Below, piece after piece: positions 7,082-19,417 of a stretch of DNA of 64,000 bases; the stretch's first letter is position 1; every line of letters starts with the position of its first letter. The DNA is from Wenyingzhuangia heitensis (GTDB lineage: Bacteria > Bacteroidota > Bacteroidia > Flavobacteriales > Flavobacteriaceae), in assembly GCF_011762155.1 (NCBI RefSeq), contig NZ_JAASQL010000001.1, positions 1,674,001 through 1,738,000 on the forward strand. Direction: 5' to 3'. A program made the translations under genes and the position numbers. The notes under the pieces are model-generated. The model worked only from the letters and a program-made list of their open reading frames with translations, had not been told where the DNA came from and made no database searches.

Positions 7082-10000
7082 TTATTTTTTGTAATATTTT
7101 TTAAATTTTAGATATGCTAATACTCCAATAACAGCTACAATTCCTACAGAATAATATACAAAGTTAGGTGTTACTACTTGGTCTCCACTAGCGTAAGAGT
7201 GCAATCCTGATAAGTAAAAATTCACTCCAAAATACGTCATCATAATGCTAGCAAAAGCATAAATAGAAACAATGTTAAATGTAAATTTACTTCTTAAACC
7301 AGGAACCAAACGCATATGTAGTACAAATGCATATACCATAATACTAATTAGAGCCCAAGTTTCTTTAGGATCCCATCCCCAGTAGCGACCCCAACTTTCG
7401 TTAGCCCACATACCACCTAAAAAGTTACCAATGGTTAACATAATAACACCAACAGTCATACTCATTTCGTTGATTATTGTTAACTCGTCTATTTTGTGTT
7501 TTAGAGATTTTTTGTTTTTATCAGTTGTTAAAATCATTAAAATTAAAGCAACCAATCCTAAAATCATACTTAAGGTAAACGGTCCATAACTAGCTACAAT
7601 AATGGCTACGTGAATCATTAACCAATATGAGTTTAATACAGGTTGTAAATTAGCAATTTGTGGATCCATCCAGTTCCAGTGTGCAATCATTAATATCATA
7701 GAAGCAACAAAGGCTGTGGCTGCAATGGTTAACGATGATTTTCTACCAAAAATTAATCCAAATAACATAGTTGCCCAAGCAACATATATAATAGATTCAT
7801 AGGCATCAGACCAAGGAGCATGTCCACTAATAAACCACCTAACTCCTAAACCAGCTGTTTGCAATGCAAATAAGAAAATAACAATTCCAATTGAACCTTT
7901 AATTACTAATTTAATTCCTTTTCCATCTTTAAATATTTGAACAATAATAAATAGAAATAACAAAGCACTGATGTACATATAGTAAGAAAAAAGCTTCTTA
8001 AAAATGTCGTATTTATTATACGTAATTTCAAAGTCAATTTTCTTTTCACTAGGATATACTTCTGCACCGTATTTTTTTTGAAAGTTTTTAATTCCTCCTA
8101 AAATTTCATTAGCTTCTGCATAATTACCAGAGTTTTTTGCTTGCCACAAAGTTTGTCTGTAAGCAGGAATAATTTGTTTTACAAAAACAGAATCAATTCC
8201 TGTAAATCCAGCGGTACTTAATTCTAATTGAGAAACCCACTTGTTGTTGTTGTCGTTCATTTTAGGGAAAATACGCATAATACTTCCGCTAATAGCAGTG
8301 TATAGTAAACCTACTCTTTTGTCTATATTAATTACATCTTTTTCAAAAGCACTTTTCTTTTGATTTTTTTCTGCATCAGCTACATAAGAAGTTAACTTAT
8401 AGTTTCCTGAAGGATCTATAAAATTAGATAATGCAGCATATTTAGTATCTTGATTTACTCCTAAAATGGTTCTAATTTTAGTGTCTTTTTTTTCTAAATA
8501 AATAATAGGAGCTTCATACCACATTCTAGGGTTTTCTACCATAGATAAAAATACCTGATTGGCATCTAAATCATTATAGGTATCTTTTTTGCTTACTTTT
8601 CTTAACAATTCACTCGCAAAAGTATTGATAGGTTTCATTCTACCACCAGCATCTTGAATTACCAATTTACTAAACTCTAAAGCGTGTTCTGGTTTTACAG
8701 CATATTTAAGAATAGCTGCTTTTACCTCTTCAGGAGTCATTACTTTTTGTGCCGTTGAAGTTGTTTCTTCACTATGCTCTGCATGGTTGTGTGCCTCGTG
8801 GTTATGACCCTCATGATCGTGTTCATCGTGATTGTGCTCTTGTGCAAAACCAAAAGAAGTCATTAATCCAAATAGCAAAGCAATTACAGTGGTTTTGTTT
8901 TTAAGTTTGTTTAAACGCTTGCTTAATTGTCCAAAACGAGTTTCTTTCATAAATAAGGTTAATAACAATCCTGCATACAAAGAAAAATAACCAATGTAGG
9001 TAATAATGGTTCCGGCAGCATCGTGGTTTACAGATAATCTAGTTTCTTCTTTAGGTCCTGATAAATCGTAACTAGATTGAAAAAATTTATATCCTTTATA
9101 ATTTAAAATATGATTCATAAAAATTCTAAAATCAAACGTATTATTGTCTTTTTCGTCAATTAAAGTAATTTCACTAGCATAAGAAGCAGCAGATTCTGAA
9201 CCAGGGTATTTTTCTAATTGAAAATCGTTTAGTTTGATGTAAAAAGGAAGTTCTAACATTCTAGATCCGTAAGAAACATTAAAATTCAAATCGGCCAAGG
9301 TAAAAGGAACGGGCTTGTTAGAGGTGTATTGACCACCTTTTACTTGCACCAAGGTCATTTTATCTTTAGAGGTAACTTTTAAAGTTAGCATTGCTTCGGG
9401 AAAAGATTTTTTGTCTTTGGCAGAAATTACTTTCATTTCTCCGGTAATTGGTTTTTCGGGAACCACAAAACTCAATCCCGCAATTTGATGTAAACTTAAA
9501 TAATTAAATTTTTGAGTTTCACCTTTTACAATTTCTCCATTAAATCTATCGGCCATTCTCATAAATGTACCGTTGTGTTTAGATTCTAAGTAAAGCTCTC
9601 CATCAACTTCTGTAAAATTAACAGAGGTTTCTTTTCCGTTTTCGTAACCTACTAATACTCCATGAATATTTTCTATTTCTCCTTTTTTAATATAATGATC
9701 GTGTCTACTACCAGAACTAGATTCTACAAAGTGAATGTATTGATCACCTATTTCTGATTTTGTAAATTCCGTTTTTGCATTTGGAATATAATCAGTTAAT
9801 TCTATATCTATTTCTTGACCTCTAAAATCTGTAGAAAAGTGATAAGAAGCTTTTCCTTTGGCAGATAAAAGTATAGGTGCGTGTACGTTTTTTTCTTCTT
9901 TAAAGTTATGAAAGTTTAAATTTAAGTACGTTTTTTCAGAAAAGAATACATTTGATTTTTCTCCTTCCAAAATAGGCATCACTCCCTCATAACTAATGTA

Positions 10001-10288
10001 TCTGGTAACAGCAGCACCAATAATAATTAATAAAAAAGAAAGATGAAATAATAATACAGCCCATTTGGCTCTTTTGTATAGCCTATATTTAAAAATATTT
10101 CCTAAAAAATTAACCACAAATAAAGCCATAATAGCCTCAAACCACCAAGTATTATAGACTAATGCCTTAGAGGTTTCTGTACCATAATCATTTTCTATAA
10201 ATGTAGCTATGGCCATTGCTGTTCCAAAGGCAATAAATAGCACTGCCATTAAGCGAGTACTGTAAATAAGATTCCAGATTTTTTTCAT
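7082..10288 (-). CDS. ccsBA: Fused cytochrome c biogenesis protein CcsB-CcsA (ResB/ResC-like)
   Basis: Integral membrane protein of 1068 residues for System II cytochrome c maturation, which moves heme across the membrane and attaches it to CXXCH motifs. The N-terminal half is ResB/CcsB-like: several membrane helices and a large periplasmic domain (about 90-420). The C-terminal half is CcsA-like, with multiple helices and the tryptophan-rich heme-handling WWD motif WGRYWGWDPKETW near residue 965. Between them, at about residues 482-507, lies a stretch dominated by His, Asp and Glu with repeated HNHDEHDHEG-like units. The fused form is usual in Bacteroidota and epsilonproteobacteria. The start is supported by the first hydrophobic helix beginning directly after it. 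Confidence 0.92.
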   Translation of the reverse strand: MKKIWNLIYSTRLMAVLFIAFGTAMAIATFIENDYGTETSKALVYNTWWFEAIMALFVVNFLGNIFKYRLYKRAKWAVLLFHLSFLLIIIGAAVTRYISYEGVMPILEGEKSNVFFSEKTYLNLNFHNFKEEKNVHAPILLSAKGKASYHFSTDFRGQEIDIELTDYIPNAKTEFTKSEIGDQYIHFVESSSGSRHDHYIKKGEIENIHGVLVGYENGKETSVNFTEVDGELYLESKHNGTFMRMADRFNGEIVKGETQKFNYLSLHQIAGLSFVVPEKPITGEMKVISAKDKKSFPEAMLTLKVTSKDKMTLVQVKGGQYTSNKPVPFTLADLNFNVSYGSRMLELPFYIKLNDFQLEKYPGSESAASYASEITLIDEKDNNTFDFRIFMNHILNYKGYKFFQSSYDLSGPKEETRLSVNHDAAGTIITYIGYFSLYAGLLLTLFMKETRFGQLSKRLNKLKNKTTVIALLFGLMTSFGFAQEHNHDEHDHEGHNHEAHNHAEHSEETTSTAQKVMTPEEVKAAILKYAVKPEHALEFSKLVIQDAGGRMKPINTFASELLRKVSKKDTYNDLDANQVFLSMVENPRMWYEAPIIYLEKKDTKIRTILGVNQDTKYAALSNFIDPSGNYKLTSYVADAEKNQKKSAFEKDVINIDKRVGLLYTAISGSIMRIFPKMNDNNNKWVSQLELSTAGFTGIDSVFVKQIIPAYRQTLWQAKNSGNYAEANEILGGIKNFQKKYGAEVYPSEKKIDFEITYNKYDIFKKLFSYYMYISALLFLFIIVQIFKDGKGIKLVIKGSIGIVIFLFALQTAGLGVRWFISGHAPWSDAYESIIYVAWATMLFGLIFGRKSSLTIAATAFVASMILMIAHWNWMDPQIANLQPVLNSYWLMIHVAIIVASYGPFTLSMILGLVALILMILTTDKNKKSLKHKIDELTIINEMSMTVGVIMLTIGNFLGGMWANESWGRYWGWDPKETWALISIMVYAFVLHMRLVPGLRSKFTFNIVSIYAFASIMMTYFGVNFYLSGLHSYASGDQVVTPNFVYYSVGIVAVIGVLAYLKFKKYYKK

Positions 10289-10460
10289 CGGATGCGTAAA
10301 TTTTTAAAGTTGCTAAATTACGTAATATTGAACGAAATACTCAGCAATAATAGAGCCAATAAACTTAATATTGAATACATTTTTTTATTTAGAACGGTAT
10401 TCAGTTTTTAGTACTGTGTTTTTTGATAGAATGAATTATATTAGCGATAAAAAATAATAC

Positions 10461-11606
10461 ATGAGCACATTTGATGTAGCTGTTGTAGGGAGTGGACCTT
10501 CTGGTGCTTCTGCAGCATTTCACTTAGCCAAAGCAGGACTTAAAACGGTAATTTTAGAAAAAGAGACGTTACCCAGATATAAAGTTTGTGGTGGAGGTTT
10601 TGTGTATAGAGGTAGAAAAAATATGCCTTTTGATATTTCTGAAGTTGTAGATATAGAGTTCAATAAAGTAGATATCTATATGGGAGATAAATTTCATTTT
10701 GTAACAGAACGTGAAAACCCAATAATCTCTTTAGTAATGAGAGATGCTTTTGATAATTTAATGGTAAAGAAAAGTCAAGAGCTAGGTGTAGAATTGATAG
10801 AAGATTGTAAAGTAACTAAAGTTGTAAATAAGAAAGATGTTGTTGAATTAGAAACTACCAAAGGAGCTATTTCGGCCACTTATGTAATTGCTGCAGATGG
10901 TGTGTACAGCCAAATGGCTAAAATGGCAGGTTGGACCAATGATACTAGAACTTTAATTCCTGCATTGGAATATGAGGTTGAAGTAAATGATGCCGATTTT
11001 AAAAGACTGTCTAAAGAAATTCGTTTTGATATTGATGCAATTCCTGCAGGTTATGGATGGTGTTTTCCTAAAAAAAATCATCTATCAATAGGAGTAGGGG
11101 TTATTATTAAAGATGATAAAAAAATTAAAGAATACTGTGCAGAGTATATTAAGTTTTTAGGAATAGAAGAGATAATCAGTATAGAAAAACATGGGTATCA
11201 AATTCCCGTAACCCCAAGAACAGATGGTTATGTTAAAAATAACGTCTTTTTAATTGGTGATGCTGCAGGTTTTGCAGATCCGTTAACAGCCGAAGGAATT
11301 TCTAATGCAATATATAGTGGTAAATTAGTCGCTAAGGCAATTGCAGAGGCTGGTGATGATAAAGAGAAAGCTGCAAAAACTTACACAGATATTATTGAAA
11401 GCACAATAATGCCAGAGTTATTAACTTCTATGAAGTTGGCTAAATTGTTTTATGGTAGTAAGCTAGTCAGAAAAGCTATTATGAAAAAATACGGACAGCG
11501 ATTTAGTGAAGTGATGACTGATATTTTTATGGGTGAAAAATTGTATCCCAAAGATATTATGGGAAAACTAAAAGAAAAATTGAAAGAGAAAATTATTTCA
11601 ATTTAA
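10461..11606 (+). CDS. Geranylgeranyl reductase-family FAD-dependent oxidoreductase
   Basis: Flavoprotein of 381 residues from the GGR/ChlP group. It has the FAD-binding VAVVGSGPSGASAAFHLAKAG motif at the start, the family motif PRYKVCGGGF with its conserved cysteine near residue 42, and the second FAD contact GDAAGFADPLTAEGI around residues 265-280. Family members reduce isoprenoid double bonds or act on related lipids. The substrate here is unknown; quinone or carotenoid-type lipids are possible. It is transcribed alone and ends in a strong hairpin shared with the convergent gene. Confidence 0.82.
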   Translation: MSTFDVAVVGSGPSGASAAFHLAKAGLKTVILEKETLPRYKVCGGGFVYRGRKNMPFDISEVVDIEFNKVDIYMGDKFHFVTERENPIISLVMRDAFDNLMVKKSQELGVELIEDCKVTKVVNKKDVVELETTKGAISATYVIAADGVYSQMAKMAGWTNDTRTLIPALEYEVEVNDADFKRLSKEIRFDIDAIPAGYGWCFPKKNHLSIGVGVIIKDDKKIKEYCAEYIKFLGIEEIISIEKHGYQIPVTPRTDGYVKNNVFLIGDAAGFADPLTAEGISNAIYSGKLVAKAIAEAGDDKEKAAKTYTDIIESTIMPELLTSMKLAKLFYGSKLVRKAIMKKYGQRFSEVMTDIFMGEKLYPKDIMGKLKEKLKEKIISI

Positions 11607-11650
11607 AACATAAAAAACGCTTAGCATTTGCTAAGCGTTTTTTATGTTTT
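11605..11650. terminator. Long bidirectional terminator
   Basis: Perfect 21-bp stem (11605-11625 with 11630-11650) with a 4-base loop. It overlaps the stop codons of both converging genes, so the two genes share it. Confidence 0.85.
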
Positions 11651-12008
11651 ATACGGTTTGTTTTGTTTTTTTACCTTGAAACAAATAGATAACACATATT
11701 AGAATAACGACTAGTAGAATAGAAACACCATATTTATGTAACCAAGCTACAATGGTTTCAAAGTGTTTGCTCGTTAGCCAGAAATAAAGAATACCGGCTA
11801 TAACTCCAATAACACCACTAATTCCATATTTTTTACCACTTGTAAGGCTTTTAATATTTTGTAGCAATGCCGAAAAAGAAAAGGCTACTATTACAACAAC
11901 AACTAAGGTACTTACAAAACTAATACTGTTAGAGTTTATATTTAATGAGGTTAACATTAAAATTAACAATTCACTTACGATAATAGTGATTAAAGCTCCA
12001 ATTTTCAT
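11649..12008 (-). CDS. Small four-helix membrane protein, function unknown
   Basis: Protein of 119 residues that is almost entirely hydrophobic. Four membrane helices are readable, at about 4-22, 27-47, 60-80 and 92-112, with short basic loops (TSGKKYG, QGKKTKQ). I do not recognise the family. It lies between the terminator of icd and the terminator it shares with the GGR-like gene, so it is probably transcribed alone. Its coding frame is supported by consistent membrane-helix spacing rather than by homology. Confidence 0.6.
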   Translation of the reverse strand: MKIGALITIIVSELLILMLTSLNINSNSISFVSTLVVVVIVAFSFSALLQNIKSLTSGKKYGISGVIGVIAGILYFWLTSKHFETIVAWLHKYGVSILLVVILICVIYLFQGKKTKQTV

Positions 12009-12052
12009 ATGATTGATTTTATTTTTGGATAAAGATATTATTTTAAAACCAA

Positions 12053-12080
12053 AAAGCCTCGCTACTTTTAGCGAGGCTTT
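12053..12080 (-). terminator. Terminator after icd
   Basis: Perfect 12-bp GC-containing stem (12053-12064 with 12069-12080) and 4-base loop, followed on the minus strand by a T-rich run. It lies 21 bases past the icd stop codon. Confidence 0.8.
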
Positions 12081-12101
12081 GGTTTTTATGTGTTATTGCA
12101 A

Positions 12102-14321
<2,220 letters not shown>

Positions 14322-14375
14322 TTAATATTTAATTTTTATTGTTGAATACTATAAACACAAGGCTTATAAGTTTTG

Positions 14376-14383
14376 CAAATGTA
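14376..14383 (-). promoter_or_regulatory. Candidate -7 box of the icd promoter
   Basis: TACATTTG on the minus strand, 63 bases before the icd start codon. No convincing -33 TTG was seen at standard spacing. Confidence 0.4.
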
Positions 14384-14462
14384 CTAATATATTTAGCTTT
14401 TTTGACTACCTGTTAAAATCATAACGATTTTATAAAAAACTGTGCTATTTTAAATTTATAAA

Positions 14463-14492
14463 AAAAGCTCAATACAGTTGTATTGAGCTTTT
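14463..14492 (-). terminator. Terminator after rplS
   Basis: Perfect 13-bp stem (14463-14475 with 14480-14492) and 4-base loop, followed by a T-run on the minus strand. It lies 21 bases past the rplS stop codon. Confidence 0.85.
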
Positions 14493-14513
14493 AAAGTTGT
14501 GGAATAAAAGAGA

Positions 14514-14867
14514 TTATTTACGTCTAACTTCTTTAATTCTTGCTTTTTTACCAGTAAGTTCTTTAAAGTAGTAAATTCTAGCTCTACGAACTTTACCTTG
14601 TTTGTTCAATTCGATTTTTTGAATAGCTGGTAAGTTGATTGGGAAGATACGCTCTACACCAATAGTTCCAGACATTTTACGAATTGTAAATGTTTCTGAT
14701 GCTCCAGTTCCTCTTCTTTGGATTACTACCCCTTTAAAGAACTGAGTTCTTGTTTTAGCCCCTTCTTTAATTTCGTAGTATACAGTAATTGTATCTCCTG
14801 ATTTAAAAGCTGGCATTTCTTTTTTTGCTACAAACTCGTCTTGTACAAATTTTACTAAAGATTCCAT
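14514..14867 (-). CDS. rplS: 50S ribosomal protein L19
   Basis: Ribosomal protein of 117 residues, located at the interface of the two ribosomal subunits. FKSGDTITVYYEIKEGAKTR, QFFKGVVIQRRGTGASETFTIRK and the C-terminal KARIKEVRR are standard L19 segments. In most bacteria rplS directly follows trmD. Here trmD lies on the same strand but about 17.7 kb upstream (32616-33293), with the polysaccharide locus in between. A -7-like box at 14937-14944 suggests it now uses its own promoter. Confidence 0.97.
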   Translation of the reverse strand: MESLVKFVQDEFVAKKEMPAFKSGDTITVYYEIKEGAKTRTQFFKGVVIQRRGTGASETFTIRKMSGTIGVERIFPINLPAIQKIELNKQGKVRRARIYYFKELTGKKARIKEVRRK

Positions 14868-14936
14868 TTTATATAATTTAATGGTTGTTGTCTAAAATAA
14901 CATTCACGGATATCGTCAGAGGTTAATTCAGGATTG

Positions 14937-14944
14937 CAAAAATA
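14937..14944 (-). promoter_or_regulatory. Candidate -7 box of the rplS promoter
   Basis: TATTTTTG on the minus strand, 69 bases before the rplS start. No clear -33 element was found. A local promoter is expected because the gene is cut off from trmD. The remainder of the interval to 15145 is AT-rich and shows nothing else I can support. Confidence 0.35.
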
Positions 14945-15145
14945 AGAATAATAATTTAAATATTAGTGTTTGGTGAATGTAAAATAAATCAATTTTGACT
15001 TATTTTACAGTAATAGAGGTTTGCTACTTTTTTTAAAGAGAGTACTTTATTGTTTTGTCTATTTATATTGTATAATATTGTTTGTTGTAGTTGTTAATAG
15101 TAAGTTTTAGTCTTAAATTATTTTGTTTAGTTGTATCCAATTTAT

Positions 15146-18100
15146 ATGCGATTATTGTATCATTTTCTGTTTTTCTTATTTTATTTCGGCTTTAATACTT
15201 ATGCTTTTCAGCCTACATTCCATCATTTAACTACAGAAAATGGTTTGGGATCTAACATTGTTCGCTGGGTGTATCAAGACAACGATGGTTTTATTTGGAT
15301 TTCTACCAAAGCAGGTTTGTCTCGTTATGATGGATATGAAATTAAAAATTATGAGGTAAGTAATTCTCAAAAAGGATTTTTAAGAGATATGGTTATTAGT
15401 GAGCCTATAGAATTAGATAATCGCTATTTGCTATTTACATCAACTAAAGGAATTTTTAGTTATGATAAACAAAAGGATACCTTTCAGTATTTATCAAATC
15501 ATTTAAAGGAATTAAACGGAACAAAATTTTTAACTTATGATGATGATAAAAATGTATGGACAGCAAAAAACAATGTTGGTTTTTACAAATTAATTTATAA
15601 CAAAGATAGCATTCAAAAAGTAGACTTTGTAAATGGAAAACAATTTGGTTTTTCTATGAGAAAAGCTAATATGATTCATACAGATAGTCAAGGAGATGTT
15701 TGGTTGTTTTCTTCTGGTTTTATTGCAGTGGTAAGAAATAAGACCCAAAGTATAGAAATGGTTAAAAATTGGTCTATAGGTTATGCAAGTTTTTATGAAC
15801 TATCTGATAAAAACTATATAATTACAGATACTGCAGGTTTTTACTATTCTTTAAATCCAAAGACTTTAGAGATAACACCCTATCAAAATAATTTTACTAA
15901 AAACAGAGACATTCGTCATAACTTTAAAAGCGTTTTTTTAGATACAAAAACTATTTTAGGAATTTCAAGAAGAGACGGATTGTTTTATTTAACACATAAT
16001 TCTGAAAAAAAACAAATTAGTCTCGTTCATAATTTTCAAAAACAACCTGGAGTTAAGCAGGCTTTAAGTAGTAATAATATTAGGCATGTTTTTGTAGATA
16101 AAGCCAACAATGCTTGGTTGTCTACAGATGGTGGAGGTGTGTGTTATTTTAATTTAAAACCCAATAAATTTAAACATATAAAATACAATGGTAAAAAAGG
16201 AGGCCTAAGTGATAGTTATATATCTTCTCTTTATGAAGATAAATATTGCAATCTATGGGTGTCTGTTTGGCAAAGCGATGTAAATGTGTTACCAGCAGGA
16301 AATTCTTATGACAATTTTAAATATTTAAAAAATGAAGACATTACCTCTAGCAAATCTTTAGGATATGGTACTGTTGCTTCTTTTGCAGAATTTAATCAAC
16401 ATCAAAAATCTGTAATGTTGTTGGGAACTAGTAATTATAAGTACTTAAAAAATTATAGAGAATTAAATTTTAAAAACCCCTTAATTAAAAATTTAGAAAC
16501 AAAAAGTTTACATAGAAAATCTAGAATAGAAGATTTTTTGATAGAGGATGAAACACTTTGGATTTGTAGAGCCGAATTAGGGCTTGAAAAACACACTTTA
16601 GATGCTAAAGGAAACATAATTAAAAGTGAGTTTTTTAAGGAGATTCCTAAATATGTTGAGCTTTATAAGGAGGCAGGACAGTGTCATTATATTCATAAAG
16701 ATGCAAACGGAATTATTTGGGTAGTACACGAGTCTTCCGTTTTTAGAATCATAAATACAAATAATATTTATGATGTAAAAGCCCTAAATATTGCTGATAG
16801 ATTGCAAATGATGCATGAAGATTCAAGAGGTTATTTGTGGTTTGTTACCAAAGGAAAAGGATTGATTAAATTAAAGGTAGATGCTTTAGGTACTATTATT
16901 TATAAAAAACATTTTACAACTCAAAATGGTTTTGCAGATGATTTTTTATACGCAATTATAGAAGATAAAGAAAATTATTTATGGATTGCTTCCAATATAG
17001 GTTTGATAAAACTAGATCCTATCACAGAAAAATATAAAGTATACGGAAAAGGAGATGGAGTCTTTGGTAAAAATTTTGTAGAACGTTGTTGTGTTTATCG
17101 AAAAAATGGTGAAATGGTATTTGGGACTACCAATGGAATGTATGTGTTTACGCCAGAAGAAATAGTAAATAATACAACAAGCCCAGAAACCGTAATTACA
17201 GGTTTTTATGTTTTTGATAAAAAAATGCAGGTTGGAGAAGAGTTGTTTGGACAACAAATTTTATCTAGTAATATAATTAAGACAAAACAAATAGAAGTTC
17301 CGTACAAAGCAAATGTACTAGCGTTTGAATTTGCAGCTTTGCATTTTGCCAATCCCAACGGGAATAAATTTGCTTATAAATTAGAGGGGTTTGATAAAAT
17401 ATGGAGAACTAGTAGTGCTAAAGAACGTAAAATTACCTACACTAATTTAAGAGAAGGGAAGTATACTTTTTTAGTAAAATCGGCTAACAAAGATGGAGTA
17501 TGGGATACTAGCCCAGCAAAAATAATAGTAACTGTAAAGCCTCCATTCAGGAGAACGTTAATAGCCTATGTTCTTTATTTAATAGGAGTTTTTTTATTTG
17601 TTTTGATAATATGGATCTATTATTCTAAACGTTTAAAAATGAAACAAGCATTAGAAATGGAGCGTTTTGAAAAAACAAAAATAGAAGAGCTTTCACAAAT
17701 GAAAATGCGATTCTTTACCAATATATCACACGAGTTTAGAACTCCTTTATCTTTAATTAAAGCGAGTATTGAAAGTCTTTCTGAAAGGTCTAAAGAAGAT
17801 AAAAAAGACAAAGAATATGTTAAAATTACCAATCGAAATATCTCTATATTATTAAGATTGGTCAATCAATTGATTGATGTTCGTCGTTTTGATCAGAAAA
17901 AAATGAAACTAGAAAAAGAAGAAACAGCTATTGTTTCTTTTGTAGAAGACACGGCACAATCTTTTTTAGCCGTGGCAAACAAGAAACAGGTCTTGTTTGA
18001 GTACAAAGCAACAAACGCTTCTTTGGTTACAGAAATAGATCAAGATAAAATTGAAAAAGTAATTTACAACTTACTTTCTAACGCATTTAAACACACCAAT

Positions 18101-19297
18101 GCCAAAGGAAGTGTTAAAATAGAAGTGCTAATAAAAGAAAATATATTTGAAATTGTAGTTACAGACACAGGGAAAGGAATTCCTGAAAAACACAGAGCTT
18201 CTATTTTTGAACGTTTTTACCAAGGTGAAAAAGTAAAATCAGAAAACATGGGAAGCTCTGGTATAGGACTCTCTTTAACCAAAGATTTTGTAGAAATGCA
18301 CGGAGGAACCATATCTTTTATAAGTAAAGAAAATGTGGGAACTACGTTTACAGTGAGCATTCCTACAACTACTCAGAACATAGAAAACAAGGAACTCTTA
18401 ACGCTTGTTCAGAATGAGGTTGCTACAACAAAACCAGTCAGTCCAACAGTGTTTGATCCTGATAAAAAAACTCTTTTAGTAGTAGAAGACAACCTAGATT
18501 TACGAGAGGTATTGTGTAAAGGTTTGAGTGACTTGTACAATATTATTGAAGCAGAAAACGGAGAAATAGGTGTAGAAAAATGTACCCATCCAGATGATGA
18601 AATAGAAATAGATTTGGTGATTAGTGATGTAATGATGCCTGAAAAAAATGGATATCAATTGTGTCAGGAATTAAAAACAAATACAGAAACAAGTCACATT
18701 CCTATAATTTTATTGACCGCCAAAACAGCTGATGAACACAAGTTAGAAGGGTTTGATAAAGGAGCGGATGCTTATATAGAAAAACCGTTTAATTTTGAAT
18801 TGTTAAAGGCTCAGGTAAAAGCTATTTTAGATTCTAAACAAAAGCTAAGAGATTTTTATAGACAATTTCAAACAGAAAAAGTGTCTACTAAAAAATCTCA
18901 AGCAACTATTAAATGTTCCAAAAAAACGGTTAAAAATACTTTAGAAGTCAGTGATTATGACAACGAGTTGATGCAGAAAATAAAAGAAACCATTCAGGAA
19001 AAAATGCAAGAACCTACTTTTTCGGTAGAAGTTTTAGCCAAGGTTTGTGCTGTGTCAGAATCTACTTTAAGACGAAAAGTAAAGGCCTTAACAGGAGAAA
19101 GCCCTAGCTCTTTAATCAGGAATTATAAAATTCAGTTTGCAGGTGAGCTATTGCAACAAGAAAGCTACACAGTGTACAGTGCCATGCATGATGCTGGTTT
19201 TTCTAACTATGCCAATTTTTCTAAACTGTTTGCCAAAGAATTTGGAAAAACACCGGGAGAATATAGAAAAGAACAACATCCAGATTTGAAAAATTAG
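15146..19297 (+). CDS. Hybrid two-component system regulator (HTCS)
   Basis: One-protein sensor, kinase and regulator of 1383 residues in the inner membrane. In order: signal/anchor helix at the N terminus; about 14 periplasmic two-bladed propeller repeats (for example GSNIVRWVYQDNDGFIWIST, then KAGLSRYDG); a Y_Y_Y domain ending near residue 800; a membrane helix at about 803-826; HisKA with H862 in NISHEFRTPLS; HATPase_c with DTGKGIP and GIGLSLT; a receiver domain with D1161 in VISDVMMP; and a C-terminal AraC-type double helix-turn-helix (about 1275-1375). HTCS proteins bind oligosaccharides directly and switch on the adjacent locus. Here the target is presumably the GH86 operon beginning 177 bases downstream. 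The Met at 15146 is preferred over a TTG five codons earlier because the signal helix follows it directly. Confidence 0.93.
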   Translation: MRLLYHFLFFLFYFGFNTYAFQPTFHHLTTENGLGSNIVRWVYQDNDGFIWISTKAGLSRYDGYEIKNYEVSNSQKGFLRDMVISEPIELDNRYLLFTSTKGIFSYDKQKDTFQYLSNHLKELNGTKFLTYDDDKNVWTAKNNVGFYKLIYNKDSIQKVDFVNGKQFGFSMRKANMIHTDSQGDVWLFSSGFIAVVRNKTQSIEMVKNWSIGYASFYELSDKNYIITDTAGFYYSLNPKTLEITPYQNNFTKNRDIRHNFKSVFLDTKTILGISRRDGLFYLTHNSEKKQISLVHNFQKQPGVKQALSSNNIRHVFVDKANNAWLSTDGGGVCYFNLKPNKFKHIKYNGKKGGLSDSYISSLYEDKYCNLWVSVWQSDVNVLPAGNSYDNFKYLKNEDITSSKSLGYGTVASFAEFNQHQKSVMLLGTSNYKYLKNYRELNFKNPLIKNLETKSLHRKSRIEDFLIEDETLWICRAELGLEKHTLDAKGNIIKSEFFKEIPKYVELYKEAGQCHYIHKDANGIIWVVHESSVFRIINTNNIYDVKALNIADRLQMMHEDSRGYLWFVTKGKGLIKLKVDALGTIIYKKHFTTQNGFADDFLYAIIEDKENYLWIASNIGLIKLDPITEKYKVYGKGDGVFGKNFVERCCVYRKNGEMVFGTTNGMYVFTPEEIVNNTTSPETVITGFYVFDKKMQVGEELFGQQILSSNIIKTKQIEVPYKANVLAFEFAALHFANPNGNKFAYKLEGFDKIWRTSSAKERKITYTNLREGKYTFLVKSANKDGVWDTSPAKIIVTVKPPFRRTLIAYVLYLIGVFLFVLIIWIYYSKRLKMKQALEMERFEKTKIEELSQMKMRFFTNISHEFRTPLSLIKASIESLSERSKEDKKDKEYVKITNRNISILLRLVNQLIDVRRFDQKKMKLEKEETAIVSFVEDTAQSFLAVANKKQVLFEYKATNASLVTEIDQDKIEKVIYNLLSNAFKHTNAKGSVKIEVLIKENIFEIVVTDTGKGIPEKHRASIFERFYQGEKVKSENMGSSGIGLSLTKDFVEMHGGTISFISKENVGTTFTVSIPTTTQNIENKELLTLVQNEVATTKPVSPTVFDPDKKTLLVVEDNLDLREVLCKGLSDLYNIIEAENGEIGVEKCTHPDDEIEIDLVISDVMMPEKNGYQLCQELKTNTETSHIPIILLTAKTADEHKLEGFDKGADAYIEKPFNFELLKAQVKAILDSKQKLRDFYRQFQTEKVSTKKSQATIKCSKKTVKNTLEVSDYDNELMQKIKETIQEKMQEPTFSVEVLAKVCAVSESTLRRKVKALTGESPSSLIRNYKIQFAGELLQQESYTVYSAMHDAGFSNYANFSKLFAKEFGKTPGEYRKEQHPDLKN

Positions 19298-19353
19298 ATA
19301 GTCGTTGTTTATACCTGTTGAATTGTTAGGTAAAGTCTAGTTGTTTATAGACT

Positions 19354-19400
19354 ACAAAATCGGTCAATGTTTGAATATTTCAAATGTTGACCGATTTTGT
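19354..19400 (+). repeat. Long inverted repeat between the HTCS gene and the first GH86 gene
   Basis: 14-bp perfect outer arms (19354-19367 with 19387-19400) continue, after two bases that can pair as U-G wobbles, into a 6-bp inner stem (19370-19375 with 19379-19384) with a 3-base loop. The whole can fold as a 22-bp hairpin. It lies 57 bases after the HTCS stop and 75 bases before the GH86 start. It could be the HTCS terminator, although no U-tract follows, or the HTCS binding site; HTCS proteins are known to bind upstream of their target operon. Confidence 0.6.
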
Positions 19401-19417
19401 CATTAAAACTACAGCTG

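Noticed and set aside
19354-19400. Riboswitch before the GH86 operon
   Set aside because: A simple long hairpin, without the multi-helix core expected of a riboswitch and outside the likely transcript start.
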